Part shown: positions 46,592-54,896 of the stretch, piece by piece | Position numbering within the stretch: position 1 is the first letter of the stretch | Layout: each line of letters opens with the position of its first letter | Origin: Oscillospiraceae bacterium | GTDB lineage: Bacteria; Bacillota_A; Clostridia; Oscillospirales; Oscillospiraceae | Direction: 5' to 3' | Assembly: GCA_017459865.1 (NCBI GenBank) | Contig: JAFUCD010000004.1 | Span: forward strand, 72,907-136,906 | DNA: 64,000 bases | Made by a program: the position numbers and the translations under genes | Notes under the pieces: generated by a model | What the model saw: the letters and a program-made list of their open reading frames with translations, nothing else | What the model was told of the DNA's origin: nothing | Database searches by the model: none

Positions 46592-47092
46592 TCAGTCCTT
46601 TCTCGCAATCAGCATCCAATATGTGCTCTTTCCCTTCGGGGCAGGGCAGGGGTCATCGGTGCCCTCCCAGATCGAGCGGAGATAATACGCCCGCCACGCT
46701 TTCGTCCAGTCTTCCTTGTGGATCACTTTGAGTCCCGCCGCCTCCAGCAGAGGCTCGGGATCTTCAAAGAAGAGGTCTGCCAGCAGCAGCTTGCCGCCGG
46801 GCTTCAATAGTCTTGTGCTCTCTCTGATTGCTCCGGGCACGTCGCCGGAGACGAAAAAGGCGCATTCACTCATCACAGCGTCGAAGCTGTTGTCCGAAAA
46901 GCCGGTGTGTTGGAGATCTCCTTCCTCCACGGCCGGCGCGGCCTTTTTATCGACGCCGGATGCGTCGAAGCCGAGACGCCGAAGCAGCCGCACACCGTCG
47001 CCGTCGCCTGCGCCCAGATCCAGCACCCTCGCGCCGGGCTGCAGATCTGCCAGATCGATCAAATGTCTGGTGTCTCCGGGATGCCGCGTCAT
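46592..47092 (-). CDS. SAM-dependent methyltransferase (DVU_1556-like)
   Basis: 166 residues. The Rossmann SAM site is GARVLDLGAGDGDGVRLLRRLGF, followed by an acidic GVDKKAAPAVEEGDLQ and LLKPGGKLLLADLFFEDPEPL. It is class I, short, without a substrate domain. The start at 47092 overlaps the stop of the redox protein gene (ATGA). Some databases call members of this operon position TrsM; I use that only as a pointer. The target, perhaps a cofactor intermediate, is unknown. Confidence 0.82.
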   Translation of the reverse strand: MTRHPGDTRHLIDLADLQPGARVLDLGAGDGDGVRLLRRLGFDASGVDKKAAPAVEEGDLQHTGFSDNSFDAVMSECAFFVSGDVPGAIRESTRLLKPGGKLLLADLFFEDPEPLLEAAGLKVIHKEDWTKAWRAYYLRSIWEGTDDPCPAPKGKSTYWMLIARKD

Positions 47093-47307
47093 TTGTCCTC
47101 CAGGGCCTTTTCCACAGAGAGCACCTTGCCCAGCGCCAGAGACTCCGGCACATAGACAAACCCGCACTTGGGGCAGACCGGCAGCTCCACGGGAAAGCCG
47201 TTGTCCAGATAGAGGAACTTTGCCTTGCCCTTTTCCAGCGGCACGCCGCACTTCAGGCATTGGAGCTTGCCCTCGGGGTCTATGGTGTAATAGCTTCTCT
47301 CGTCCAT
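47089..47307 (-). CDS. Small zinc-ribbon-like redox protein (DVU_1557-like)
   Basis: 72 residues with two CxxC pairs (LQCLKCG and PVCPKCGF), the pattern of rubredoxin or zinc-ribbon proteins, and no signal peptide. It matches the DVU_1557 redox protein described in the same kind of operon. Its start overlaps the end of the upstream oxidoreductase gene, and its stop overlaps the methyltransferase start. Its role in electron transfer is inferred. Confidence 0.78.
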   Translation of the reverse strand: MDERSYYTIDPEGKLQCLKCGVPLEKGKAKFLYLDNGFPVELPVCPKCGFVYVPESLALGKVLSVEKALEDK

Positions 47308-49604
47308 CAGCCCTGCCTCCTTACTACCTGCATCCGGTGGCTGTACGCCCGGTGCACGATATAAGCATCCGCACCGTCTTCCGTGAAGCTGACCCAGAAG
47401 GTCGTGTTGCCGATGCGTGTGCGGGCGATGATGAGCCCGCTTTCGCCGTCCAGCACAGCCTCGCCGGTCTCGCGCATGGCGCGTAGCACATTTTCCACGT
47501 CCTCGGTGAGGATCATGCGCTGATCCATCATCGCCCGGGCCTCCGGGGTGTAGGTCACTTTGAATTCCGGCTCCATGCCCTTGGTCTCCTCGTTCCAGTA
47601 TTCCAGCAGCAAATCCCGCTTCAGCGCGCGGCGATTGCGCCGTTTTTCGCTGATGTCCGGCGCGTCCTGTGCATCCTTGCCGTAGACCAGCTCCAGCAGA
47701 TGGTGCGTTTCCTGCCCTGCTCTGGCGAACCGGTCGCGGCAGGCCATGCAGTAGGTGATCCAGGGCCCGTCGCCGCGAGAGATGCACTGCTCCGTCAGCT
47801 CCGAGGCGACCTCCGGATTCGCGTAACCGGCTAGACCGCCGTAGCCGCAGCAGGGCGCGCGGTCCAGAGCGTCCGTCGGCTCTGTCAGCGCACATCCCAG
47901 CTGCTTTGCAAGGCTTCGGATCGCGTTTTGGGTTTCGCTGTCGCCTCTGGCGCCGCAGGCGTCGTGGAGCGCGGCGGGGCGGTCGAGCCCCTTCGCGCCC
48001 TCCGGCAGACCGCGCTGCAGCAGCATGTCCCAAATGCCGACGACCTGCAGCCCCTCGTGCCCGCGGAGCTGCTTTGCGCAGGTGGGGCAGCCCGCGATCA
48101 CGATGGGGTCGCCCAGCTTGGAGAGCTCAGAATCCAGAAACGCCTCTGTCTGTTCATAGATCTCCGTGCGCCCCGCCCAGTCGGCGATGGCGCCGCAGCA
48201 GCCCAGCATGAGCGCCACGCCGCCCTCCAGCCGCGTGGAGAGATCCTCCCACGCCGCGCGCACCGTCTCCGGCGCGACGGCCGCGGCCTGACAGCCGGGG
48301 AAGAACACGTAGCGGCAGGTCTCATACCCCGGCTGGGGCCGGGAGAGGAAAGCCTCTTCATTGGAGAACAGCATGTCCAGCAGCGCGAACTCGTGGGGCG
48401 CCAGGGCCATCTTGTCCGTGGCGACCATGTTCTCCCGCGCCATGTGGCAGACGCGCGCCATGTCCATGCCGTTGGGGCATACCGCCGTGCACTGGCCGCA
48501 GAGCGCGCAGGAGTTCATGGGCTTGTTCAGCTGATGGTCGCCCATGATGATCTGCGTGTTGTTGTAGATCTCCCGCGCCAGCAGGCCGGGGTGCTTGCCG
48601 TAATGCCGCAGATAGGCGCAGGTTTTCAGACATTCCTCGCAGCGGCACTGGAGGCAGCGCTTGGCCTCTTCGATGGCCTGCTGGCGCGTGTAGCCCTCCG
48701 CAGCGCCCGGTACGCGTTGCAGCGCCCCGGCGGCAGAGAGATCGGTGTAGAGCCTGCTCTCGCTCGGCCCCTCATGCCCGCGGGTGTTGCGGGGGTCGAG
48801 CTTCTGCGCCAGACGATCCGCGGTCAGCGCCGCCTTTTTCGCGCCGAAAGCCGCGTCCATCACGCCGCTGCCGCAGCCCATGATCAGATTTTCCGGCTCA
48901 TAAAGCATGACTTCCGGCGTGCATTCCGCTTCGGGGAAAAAGATCTTTGCCGCCGCCTCCGACACGCAGAGGATCTGAAACGCTCCGCGCTTTTGCTCGA
49001 AGAAGTCCGGCGTCAGTTCACAGCCGAACTCGAAACGAATTTCCTTCCGCTTCAGCCGTTTCAGCTCCAGGTCGAAGGCCGTCTCATCCAGAAAAGGCGC
49101 AGCGCCGCGCAGATACGTCTCCTCGTCCGGCTCAGCGCAGAACACCGTGACCGGATACATCTTCTTTTCCAGCTCGCCGGCGAGAAAGAGCGCGAACAGG
49201 CCCGAGCCGAAGACCGCTGCCTTCTGCTTTTTGGTGCTGCGAAACACGCCGCCCAGTTTGGACTGCTCGCCGAAGCGGGCAGCGGCTGCCTCCACCGCTC
49301 GGATGGCGACGCCGTCGCCGCGCTCACAGAGGCGGCATTTGGCCTCGCACGGCGCCTCGCAGCCATGCGAGAGGATGAGCGGGAATGGCGCGATCTTTTC
49401 ATACAGCTGCAGCGCTTTTTTGAAGTTCCCCGCAGCCGCCGCTTTCAGCAGGGCGCGGGTGTCCAGCTTCAGCGGGCAGGCTGCATTGCAGAAGGGGGGC
49501 TGCTCATAGACGCAGCGTTCCACCATGCTGTCGATCTCCTCTTTGGAGATCTTGCTGACGTTATAGACATGGGTCGAGCCACGCTCCGGAATTCTGCTTG
49601 TCAT
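47307..49604 (-). CDS. Dicluster-binding pyridine-nucleotide-type oxidoreductase (DVU_1558-like)
   Basis: 765 residues. The N-terminal cysteine-rich module (PPFCNAACPLKLDTRALL, HGCEAPCEAKCRLCERG) is like the GltD/PreT Fe-S domain. A Rossmann region follows (KAAVFGSGLFALFLAGELEK). A dicluster segment (RCLQCRCEECLKTC, SCALCGQCTAVCPNG) and a C-terminal CCG-type region like heterodisulfide reductase B (LGCCGAI, GCPTCAKQL, APCCGYGGLAGY) complete it. It probably passes electrons from the aldehyde oxidoreductase to a carrier. The ATG at 49604 follows GGGAGGGATCGCC. An in-frame upstream ATG is not used. Confidence 0.85.
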   Translation of the reverse strand: MTSRIPERGSTHVYNVSKISKEEIDSMVERCVYEQPPFCNAACPLKLDTRALLKAAAAGNFKKALQLYEKIAPFPLILSHGCEAPCEAKCRLCERGDGVAIRAVEAAAARFGEQSKLGGVFRSTKKQKAAVFGSGLFALFLAGELEKKMYPVTVFCAEPDEETYLRGAAPFLDETAFDLELKRLKRKEIRFEFGCELTPDFFEQKRGAFQILCVSEAAAKIFFPEAECTPEVMLYEPENLIMGCGSGVMDAAFGAKKAALTADRLAQKLDPRNTRGHEGPSESRLYTDLSAAGALQRVPGAAEGYTRQQAIEEAKRCLQCRCEECLKTCAYLRHYGKHPGLLAREIYNNTQIIMGDHQLNKPMNSCALCGQCTAVCPNGMDMARVCHMARENMVATDKMALAPHEFALLDMLFSNEEAFLSRPQPGYETCRYVFFPGCQAAAVAPETVRAAWEDLSTRLEGGVALMLGCCGAIADWAGRTEIYEQTEAFLDSELSKLGDPIVIAGCPTCAKQLRGHEGLQVVGIWDMLLQRGLPEGAKGLDRPAALHDACGARGDSETQNAIRSLAKQLGCALTEPTDALDRAPCCGYGGLAGYANPEVASELTEQCISRGDGPWITYCMACRDRFARAGQETHHLLELVYGKDAQDAPDISEKRRNRRALKRDLLLEYWNEETKGMEPEFKVTYTPEARAMMDQRMILTEDVENVLRAMRETGEAVLDGESGLIIARTRIGNTTFWVSFTEDGADAYIVHRAYSHRMQVVRRQG

Positions 49605-49629
49605 GGCGATCCCTCCCGATTGGAAACAT

Positions 49630-49657
49630 GGGGATGTGGACGAATGTCCACATCCCC
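49630..49657 (-). other. Perfect hairpin between the aldehyde oxidoreductase and the dicluster protein genes
   Basis: GGGGATGTGGAC and its exact complement (12-bp stem, GAAT loop) lie in the 85-bp gap. On the minus strand no T-run follows, so it is more likely an RNA processing or stability element than a full terminator. Confidence 0.6.
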
Positions 49658-49689
49658 AATATACCATGGTTTCTCAGATTTGAACAGTC

Positions 49690-52452
49690 TTACGCCTCAA
49701 GCGCTTTGAGCGCGGCGAGCACCTTGTCCGGCGTTGCCGGGATGCGGGTCACGCGGGCGCCCGTGGCGGCGAAGATGGCGTTGAGGATGGCGGGATGCGG
49801 CGCATCCAGCGGAGCCTCGCCGCAGCCGGCCGCACCGTACGGGCCGGAGGGACGATAGGTCTCGTTGTAGTGCAGCTCGATGTCGTCCGGAACGTCGTTC
49901 GGATACGGGATGCCGCACTTCATGAGGCTCACGTGCTTCGACAGATCCTCGAAGTCCTCCGTCAGCGCGAGGCCGATGCCCTGCGCGAGACCGCCGTAGA
50001 AGTTGCCGTCGACAAGGAGCTTGTTCATGATCGTGCCGACATCGGCCACGCAGGTGAATTTTTCCACCTTGACCTTGCCGGTCTGGGTGTCGACACAGAC
50101 CTCGGGCAGGAAGATCGTGTACATGTAGGTCGCGAAGGGCTCGCCCTGGGCGGTGTCCTGATCGATCGGGTGGTCGGCGCAGAAGGTGGTGACCCAGTTG
50201 CCCTCGACCTTGAGCTGCTTGCCGTCGGCGACCATCTCGTCGTAGGTGCGGTAGGTGCCGTCGTCCTTCTTCATCTCGGCGAGCAGCGCTTCGGCGGCGA
50301 GACGGCAGGCGTTGCCGCTCATGACCTGCGAGCGGGAACCGCCGGCGGGGCCGGAGTTCGGGGTGAGCTTCGTGTCGTTCATCACGAGGCGGATCTGCTC
50401 GGGCTTGATGCCGGCCTGACGCAGGGTCTCATGCGCGGAGACGAGCGCGCCCATGTCGGCGCCCTGACCGTGATCCTCCCAGGAGACGTAGATCGTGACC
50501 GTGCCGTCGGGATTCAGCTCCGCGAAGGCGGAGGAGGTGTCCACACCGTCGAGGCCGCAGCCGTAGACGCCGAGGGAGACGCCGATGCCGTACTTATAAC
50601 GGCCGTCGGAGGCGGCGTTCTTCTCCTCGCAGCGCTTCTTTCCGGCGTAGTACAGCGGGCGGGCCTTCTCAAAGAGGGCCTCCTCGCAGTAGACCTCCGG
50701 GGGATAGCCGGTCGGGATCGTGGTGCCCTCAGACTCCTTGTAGCAGTTCATGGCGCGCATCTCGAAGGGATCGATGCCCATCTTGGCGGCAAGGCAGTCG
50801 ATGGCGATGTCGGAGCCCATGAAGGACTGCGGCGAACCGTAGGCGCGGAAGGCCGAGCCCCAGGCGTGGTTCGTGAAGACGGTCTGGCTCTTGTTGCGGA
50901 TCGAGGGGATGCCGTAGCCCGCGCCGGTGAACTGGCTCAGACGCATGGTCAGCAGATCGCCGAACTCGGAGTACGGGCCGTGGTCGACGTAGTTGTCGCC
51001 CCAGAGGGCCAGCAGCTTGCCGTCCTTGTCGGCGGCGAGCTTGATGTGCATGAAGGCGGGGGAGCGCTTGCCGGTGTAGGTGATGTTCTGGAACTGGTTG
51101 AAGACCAGAGAGACCGGACGCTCGCAGATCTTCGCCGCCGCACCGAGGATGGCCTCGTTGGTGGGGGAGAACTTATAGCCGAAGGTGCCGCCTGCGTGGT
51201 TCTGCACCAGACGGAGCTTCTCCATGGGAACGCCGATGCCGCCTGCGATCATGGGCATGTGCAGGTGGATGCCGATGGACTTGGAGTGCACGGTGACCAT
51301 GCCGTCCTCATCGATGTAGGCGTAGCCGCAGTCGGGCTCCAGATGCAGATGGGGCTGGCGGGAGCAGTAGCTCTCGATCTCGACCTGCTGCTCGTCAGGG
51401 ATGCTGTCCCAGTCAAAGTCGGGACCCTTGATGCAGTTGGTCTCGAAGAAGACGTTGGGGGTGCCGGGATGGATCTCGATGGCGTCGGGGGCCATGGCGT
51501 CCGGGGCGCTCATGTAGGCGGGCAGCTCCTCGATCTCCACCTTCACGGCGTCGGCCGCGGCACGGGCGTGAGCCTCGGTGTCAGCAGCCACGATGGCGAT
51601 GGCGTCACCGAACTGGAAGATCTTGTCGGAGCAGAGCACCGGGCGCTCAAAGCCGTCGGTCTTGTTGTGCTTCGGCAGCATGACGAGGCCGTTGATCTGG
51701 TTGGTGCCGCCGGCAGCCAGAATGTCCTTGTAGGTGATAACCTTGAAGACGCCGGGCATCTTCTCGGCCTCAGAGGTGTCGATGCTCTTGATGTTCGCGT
51801 GGGAGACCTTCGCCTGAGTCAGGGCCAGACGGAGGGTGTTCTCCGGCATCTTCAGTGCGTCGTCAGCGCCGAAGTCCCAGGTGCCGGTGACCTTCTGGGC
51901 GGCGGAGGGACGGATGTACTTCGTGCCCTTGATGCTGTCGCCGGTGGGCTTGAAGACCAGATCCTCCTTGGTCATCTCTCCGCGCAGCACGGCGGCGGCG
52001 TCCATCACCGCGTCGATGAGGGGCTTATAGCCGGTGCAGCGGCAGAGGTTGCGGGTCTTGTTGAACCAGTCGCGGACCTCTTCTCTGGTGGGACTGGGGT
52101 TCTGCTCCAGCAGCACCTTGGCGCTGATGATGAAGCCGGGGGTGCAGAAGCCGCACTGTGCGCAGCCGTGGGCCATCCAGGCCACCTGCAGGGGATGCAT
52201 ATCGCTGAGGGTGCCGACGCCCTCGATGGTGGTGATCTCGGCGCCGTCGGGTACACGGCTCGTCTTATAGATGCAGCTCTTGGTGACCTTGCCGTTCATG
52301 ATCACGTTGCACGCGCCGCAGTGGCCTTCGCCGCAGCCGATCTTGCAGCCGGTGAGCAGCAGGTGCTCGCGCAGCACGGTGGCGAGCGTTTCGTCCTGTT
52401 CCATGACGAGCTTGCGCTCCACGCCGTTGATGATCAGTGTTTTCCGAATCAT
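49690..52452 (-). CDS. Molybdopterin-dependent aldehyde oxidoreductase (Mop/XdhA-type)
   Basis: 920 residues. The N-terminal plant-type 2Fe-2S domain has CKIGCGEGHCGACN (about 40-53). A second 2Fe-2S domain follows (CAQCGFCTPG, then CRCTG). The large molybdopterin domain contains AGGTFGYKFSPTNEAI and GSAFRAYGSPQSFMG, and has no FAD domain. That is the single-subunit plan of Desulfovibrio aldehyde oxidoreductase. It oxidises an aldehyde or N-heterocycle with water as oxygen donor; the substrate is not predictable. It is likely part of the operon starting at 52743. Confidence 0.92.
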   Translation of the reverse strand: MIRKTLIINGVERKLVMEQDETLATVLREHLLLTGCKIGCGEGHCGACNVIMNGKVTKSCIYKTSRVPDGAEITTIEGVGTLSDMHPLQVAWMAHGCAQCGFCTPGFIISAKVLLEQNPSPTREEVRDWFNKTRNLCRCTGYKPLIDAVMDAAAVLRGEMTKEDLVFKPTGDSIKGTKYIRPSAAQKVTGTWDFGADDALKMPENTLRLALTQAKVSHANIKSIDTSEAEKMPGVFKVITYKDILAAGGTNQINGLVMLPKHNKTDGFERPVLCSDKIFQFGDAIAIVAADTEAHARAAADAVKVEIEELPAYMSAPDAMAPDAIEIHPGTPNVFFETNCIKGPDFDWDSIPDEQQVEIESYCSRQPHLHLEPDCGYAYIDEDGMVTVHSKSIGIHLHMPMIAGGIGVPMEKLRLVQNHAGGTFGYKFSPTNEAILGAAAKICERPVSLVFNQFQNITYTGKRSPAFMHIKLAADKDGKLLALWGDNYVDHGPYSEFGDLLTMRLSQFTGAGYGIPSIRNKSQTVFTNHAWGSAFRAYGSPQSFMGSDIAIDCLAAKMGIDPFEMRAMNCYKESEGTTIPTGYPPEVYCEEALFEKARPLYYAGKKRCEEKNAASDGRYKYGIGVSLGVYGCGLDGVDTSSAFAELNPDGTVTIYVSWEDHGQGADMGALVSAHETLRQAGIKPEQIRLVMNDTKLTPNSGPAGGSRSQVMSGNACRLAAEALLAEMKKDDGTYRTYDEMVADGKQLKVEGNWVTTFCADHPIDQDTAQGEPFATYMYTIFLPEVCVDTQTGKVKVEKFTCVADVGTIMNKLLVDGNFYGGLAQGIGLALTEDFEDLSKHVSLMKCGIPYPNDVPDDIELHYNETYRPSGPYGAAGCGEAPLDAPHPAILNAIFAATGARVTRIPATPDKVLAALKALEA

Positions 52453-52485
52453 AGCATGTCCTCCTTTTATGTCGTTGGTTTTCGT

Positions 52486-52743
52486 TTACTTCGTGTGTCC
52501 GCCGCAGGGGTCATGGTCAAAGCCCTTGCCGGTGAGATCGCGGAGACGTTCCAGCCCTCTTGCGGAATAGAAGACGAGCTGCGATGTGCTCCCGTCCAGA
52601 TTCTCTCCGCTCAGACGCAGCAGGTTCGCGTTTTCGTAAAAGTCGATCGGCAGCTCCCGGCGAAAGACCTCGCCGGTTTTCTCGTCCGTGACCTCCACGA
52701 TGACGCTCCGCGCCGTGATTTCAAACAGCTCCTTGTCGTCCAT
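52486..52743 (-). CDS. 85-residue unknown protein at the head of the oxidoreductase operon
   Basis: Sequence features are an acidic start (MDDKELFEITARSVIVEV), TGEVFRRELPIDFYENANLL and a glycine/histidine-rich end. I recognise no family. The ATG at 52743 is chosen because GGAGG lies 7 bases upstream; the other ATG, two codons earlier, is too close. A sigma-A promoter sits about 40 bases upstream, so this is the first gene of the oxidoreductase operon and is probably conserved with it. Confidence 0.55.
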   Translation of the reverse strand: MDDKELFEITARSVIVEVTDEKTGEVFRRELPIDFYENANLLRLSGENLDGSTSQLVFYSARGLERLRDLTGKGFDHDPCGGHTK

Positions 52744-52780
52744 GGACATACCTCCCCTGCGGATACTGCTTCTATTTTAT

Positions 52781-52810
52781 ATTTTAATAGACATGATCGA
52801 TTTCTATCAA
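52781..52810 (-). promoter_or_regulatory. Promoter of the aldehyde oxidoreductase operon
   Basis: On the minus strand, TTGATA (plus 52805-52810), 18 bases, and TAAAAT (plus 52781-52786), a good sigma-A match. Confidence 0.65.
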
Positions 52811-52818
52811 CTTACAAC

Positions 52819-52853
52819 AAAAAGCAATTCGGAGAAAAACCGAATTGCTTTTT
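52819..52853. terminator. Terminator downstream of the methyltransferase gene
   Basis: AAAAAGCAATTCGG (52819-52832) and CCGAATTGCTTTTT (52840-52853), a 14-bp stem with a short A-rich loop, T-runs on both strands. It ends the 52910-53827 gene on the minus strand. Confidence 0.85.
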
Positions 52854-52909
52854 ATGAATCTTAGACAAAAACGCGCCGAAATGTTCTAAACCTGTCATTC
52901 AGTCCGATG

Positions 52910-53827
52910 TCAGAACGGGATGACCAACGTGCCTGTGATGTCGCAGAGCGGCACGCCGGCAAGGCGCTGCCCGGTTTCCGCTTCATATCGCGCGAGTGCC
53001 TCCCGCACACCGGGGAGGCCGGGGTGGTTCCAGTCGTGCAGCAGGAGATACCCTCCCTGTTCCATGCGCGGCACGAACCAGCGCAGCCCCGCGAGCGTGC
53101 TCTCCTCCAGATCCGCGTCGAGCGAGACGAGGGCGAATCGTTCGTTTTCAAGTCCCGCTGCGGTCGCGGGAAAGAGCCCTGCACGGATGACGGCCTTATC
53201 CGCTCTCGGCAGACGGCGCAGCACCGCTTCGGCAGAGGCGTTCTCATGCGCCTCGGCGAGCCCCTCCGGCGCAGCCTCCGCAGGGTCGAAGCCCGCGAAC
53301 GTATCAAACAGGTACAGCCGTCGCTCCGGCAGCAGCGCGTTCATCGCCGCGGCGAACTCCCCGCGAAAGACGCCGAGCTCCGCCATCGCGCCGGGCACGG
53401 CGCCCAGCGCCCGTGAGATCGCCTCGAGCGTTTTGTACCGCACCCAGTCACCCGGCGCGGCAAGGGAGCCATCGTCCCAGAGCGGCGCGCGCACCGGTAC
53501 CTCCTGCCGCTGCAGCCGTTCGACAAAGGCATCGCCCAAGGCTGCCCGCGCCGCGTCGTAGGAGCGGTTGCGGTCGATGAGCGCCAGATGATTTTTCAGA
53601 TACAGCACCTTCTCCGGCGAGAAGGGAAAGGCCGGCGCGTCCTTTGCCGTGACGATCAGGAGGTCAACGGTGCGCTCCGCGAGCATCGATATGGAGATGA
53701 CGGGCCGCCCGAGAAAGGTCTCCCGCGTCGGCTGCGATTCCACGAAGGCCGCGATGCGCGTTGGCTCGAGCGTTTCACGCGTCAGCTCGCCTGCGCCGCA
53801 GCCCGTGCCGTAAACATAGATTTCCAT
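52910..53827 (-). CDS. TylF/macrocin-O-methyltransferase-like protein
   Basis: 305 residues. The N-terminal 100 residues form a Rossmann-like GTGCGAGELT domain seen in sugar/lipid-modifying proteins. The C-terminal two thirds match TylF-type SAM methyltransferases: VPGAMAELGVFRGEFAAAMN, LYLFDTFAGFDPAE, and FALVSLDADLEESTLAGLRWFV. These usually methylate hydroxyls on sugars or polyketides. It stands between the two arms of the molybdenum-hydroxylase locus but is on a separate transcript, with its own terminator. Its link to the locus is only positional. Confidence 0.8.
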   Translation of the reverse strand: MEIYVYGTGCGAGELTRETLEPTRIAAFVESQPTRETFLGRPVISISMLAERTVDLLIVTAKDAPAFPFSPEKVLYLKNHLALIDRNRSYDAARAALGDAFVERLQRQEVPVRAPLWDDGSLAAPGDWVRYKTLEAISRALGAVPGAMAELGVFRGEFAAAMNALLPERRLYLFDTFAGFDPAEAAPEGLAEAHENASAEAVLRRLPRADKAVIRAGLFPATAAGLENERFALVSLDADLEESTLAGLRWFVPRMEQGGYLLLHDWNHPGLPGVREALARYEAETGQRLAGVPLCDITGTLVIPF

Positions 53828-53888
53828 GCCGTTCCCTCCTTTGTCTGTAGTTTATCACACATTTCACAATAAAATCGACTGTTATTTC

Positions 53889-53931
53889 TTTACAAATCGG
53901 ACTGTCGGGTTTATACTTAAGAAAACTTAAG
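53889..53931 (+). promoter_or_regulatory. Promoter with paired CTTAAG palindromes for the cofactor-maturation operon
   Basis: A -35 TTTACA (53889-53894), 17 bases, and a -10 TATACT (53912-53917). CTTAAG appears at 53916-53921 and again at 53926-53931 within a repeated ACTTAAGAAA, ten bases apart, over the predicted start site. Confidence 0.6.
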
Positions 53932-53948
53932 AAAATGGAGGGACTGCC

Positions 53949-54896
53949 GTGCAGAGCCGTACGGATCGCCCGGAGACCGCCGCGCTGATCGTGGCGGCGG
54001 GCATGAGTTCGCGCATGGGCGACTTTAAGCCCATGCTCACCATCGGCGAGATGAGCATCGCCGAGCGCGTGATCACCACGTTCCAGCAGGCGGGCGTGCA
54101 TCGCATCGTCGTCATCACGGGCTATCAGGCTGAGCTGCTGGAGCACCACCTCGCGGGTCGCGAGGTCGTCTTCCTGCGCAATGAGCGCTATCGGGAGACG
54201 CAGATGTTCGACTCGGCCTGCATCGGCCTGCAGTACCTGCGCGGGAAGTGTGACCGCGTGCTCTTCACGCCGGTGGACATCCCGCTCTTCACGGCGGCGA
54301 CGGTGCGCGCTCTGATGCGCTCTGATGCATCACTTGCCTGCCCGGTCTGCGAGGGGAAGCCCGGTCACCCGACCATGATCTCGGAGCGTCTCATCGACGG
54401 CATTCTCGCAGACTCCGGGGAAAACGGCCTGCAGGGGGCGTTTTCGCGCTGCGGCGTGCGGATGGAGCAGGTTCCCGTCTCCGATCCCGGCGTCCTCCAC
54501 GACGCGGACACGCCCGATGATTACCAAAATCTCCTCCGCTATCACAACGAGCAGCTGGTTCGCCCGGTGGTGCAGATCTCGCTGGCAAGGGAGAAATCGT
54601 TTTTCGATTCCCGCGCCGCCATGCTCCTCGCCCTCGTGCAGGAGACGGGCTCGGTGCGCATGGCCTGCCAGCGGATGCAGCTGAGCTACTCGAGCGGTTG
54701 GAATGTGATCCGCACGCTGGAATCCCAGCTTAGCCGCCCGCTGGTGGAGCGCTCGCAGGGCGGCGCAGGCGGCGGGAAGAGCAGCCTTACCCCGGCGGGG
54801 AAGCAGCTGCTCACACAGTATGAGGATTACGTCTCTGCAGTCCGCACCCAGGCGGAGGCGCTCTTTGACGACTATTTTCGCGGGGTGCTGGAATGA
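53949..54896 (+). CDS. NTP transferase-HTH fusion (DVU_1551-like, MocA-type plus ModE-like domain)
   Basis: 315 residues. The N-terminal MobA/MocA-like nucleotidyltransferase (LIVAAGMSSRMGDFKPML, VLFTPVDIPLFTAATV, GHPTMISERL) adds CMP or GMP to molybdopterin. The C-terminal 100 residues are a ModE/LysR-type winged helix (LVQETGSVRMACQRMQLSYSSGWNVIRTLE). The start is GTG with GGAGGGACTGCC before it. The two domains link cofactor synthesis to transcription. It is the first gene of the plus-strand maturation operon. Confidence 0.88.
   Translation: MQSRTDRPETAALIVAAGMSSRMGDFKPMLTIGEMSIAERVITTFQQAGVHRIVVITGYQAELLEHHLAGREVVFLRNERYRETQMFDSACIGLQYLRGKCDRVLFTPVDIPLFTAATVRALMRSDASLACPVCEGKPGHPTMISERLIDGILADSGENGLQGAFSRCGVRMEQVPVSDPGVLHDADTPDDYQNLLRYHNEQLVRPVVQISLAREKSFFDSRAAMLLALVQETGSVRMACQRMQLSYSSGWNVIRTLESQLSRPLVERSQGGAGGGKSSLTPAGKQLLTQYEDYVSAVRTQAEALFDDYFRGVLE

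Noticed and set aside
49795..52857. A 1,020-codon open frame on the plus strand
   Set aside because: It lies opposite the aldehyde oxidoreductase gene. GC-rich third positions keep the complementary frame open; the translation is low-complexity, rich in H, D, G and A, with no motif. A shadow.
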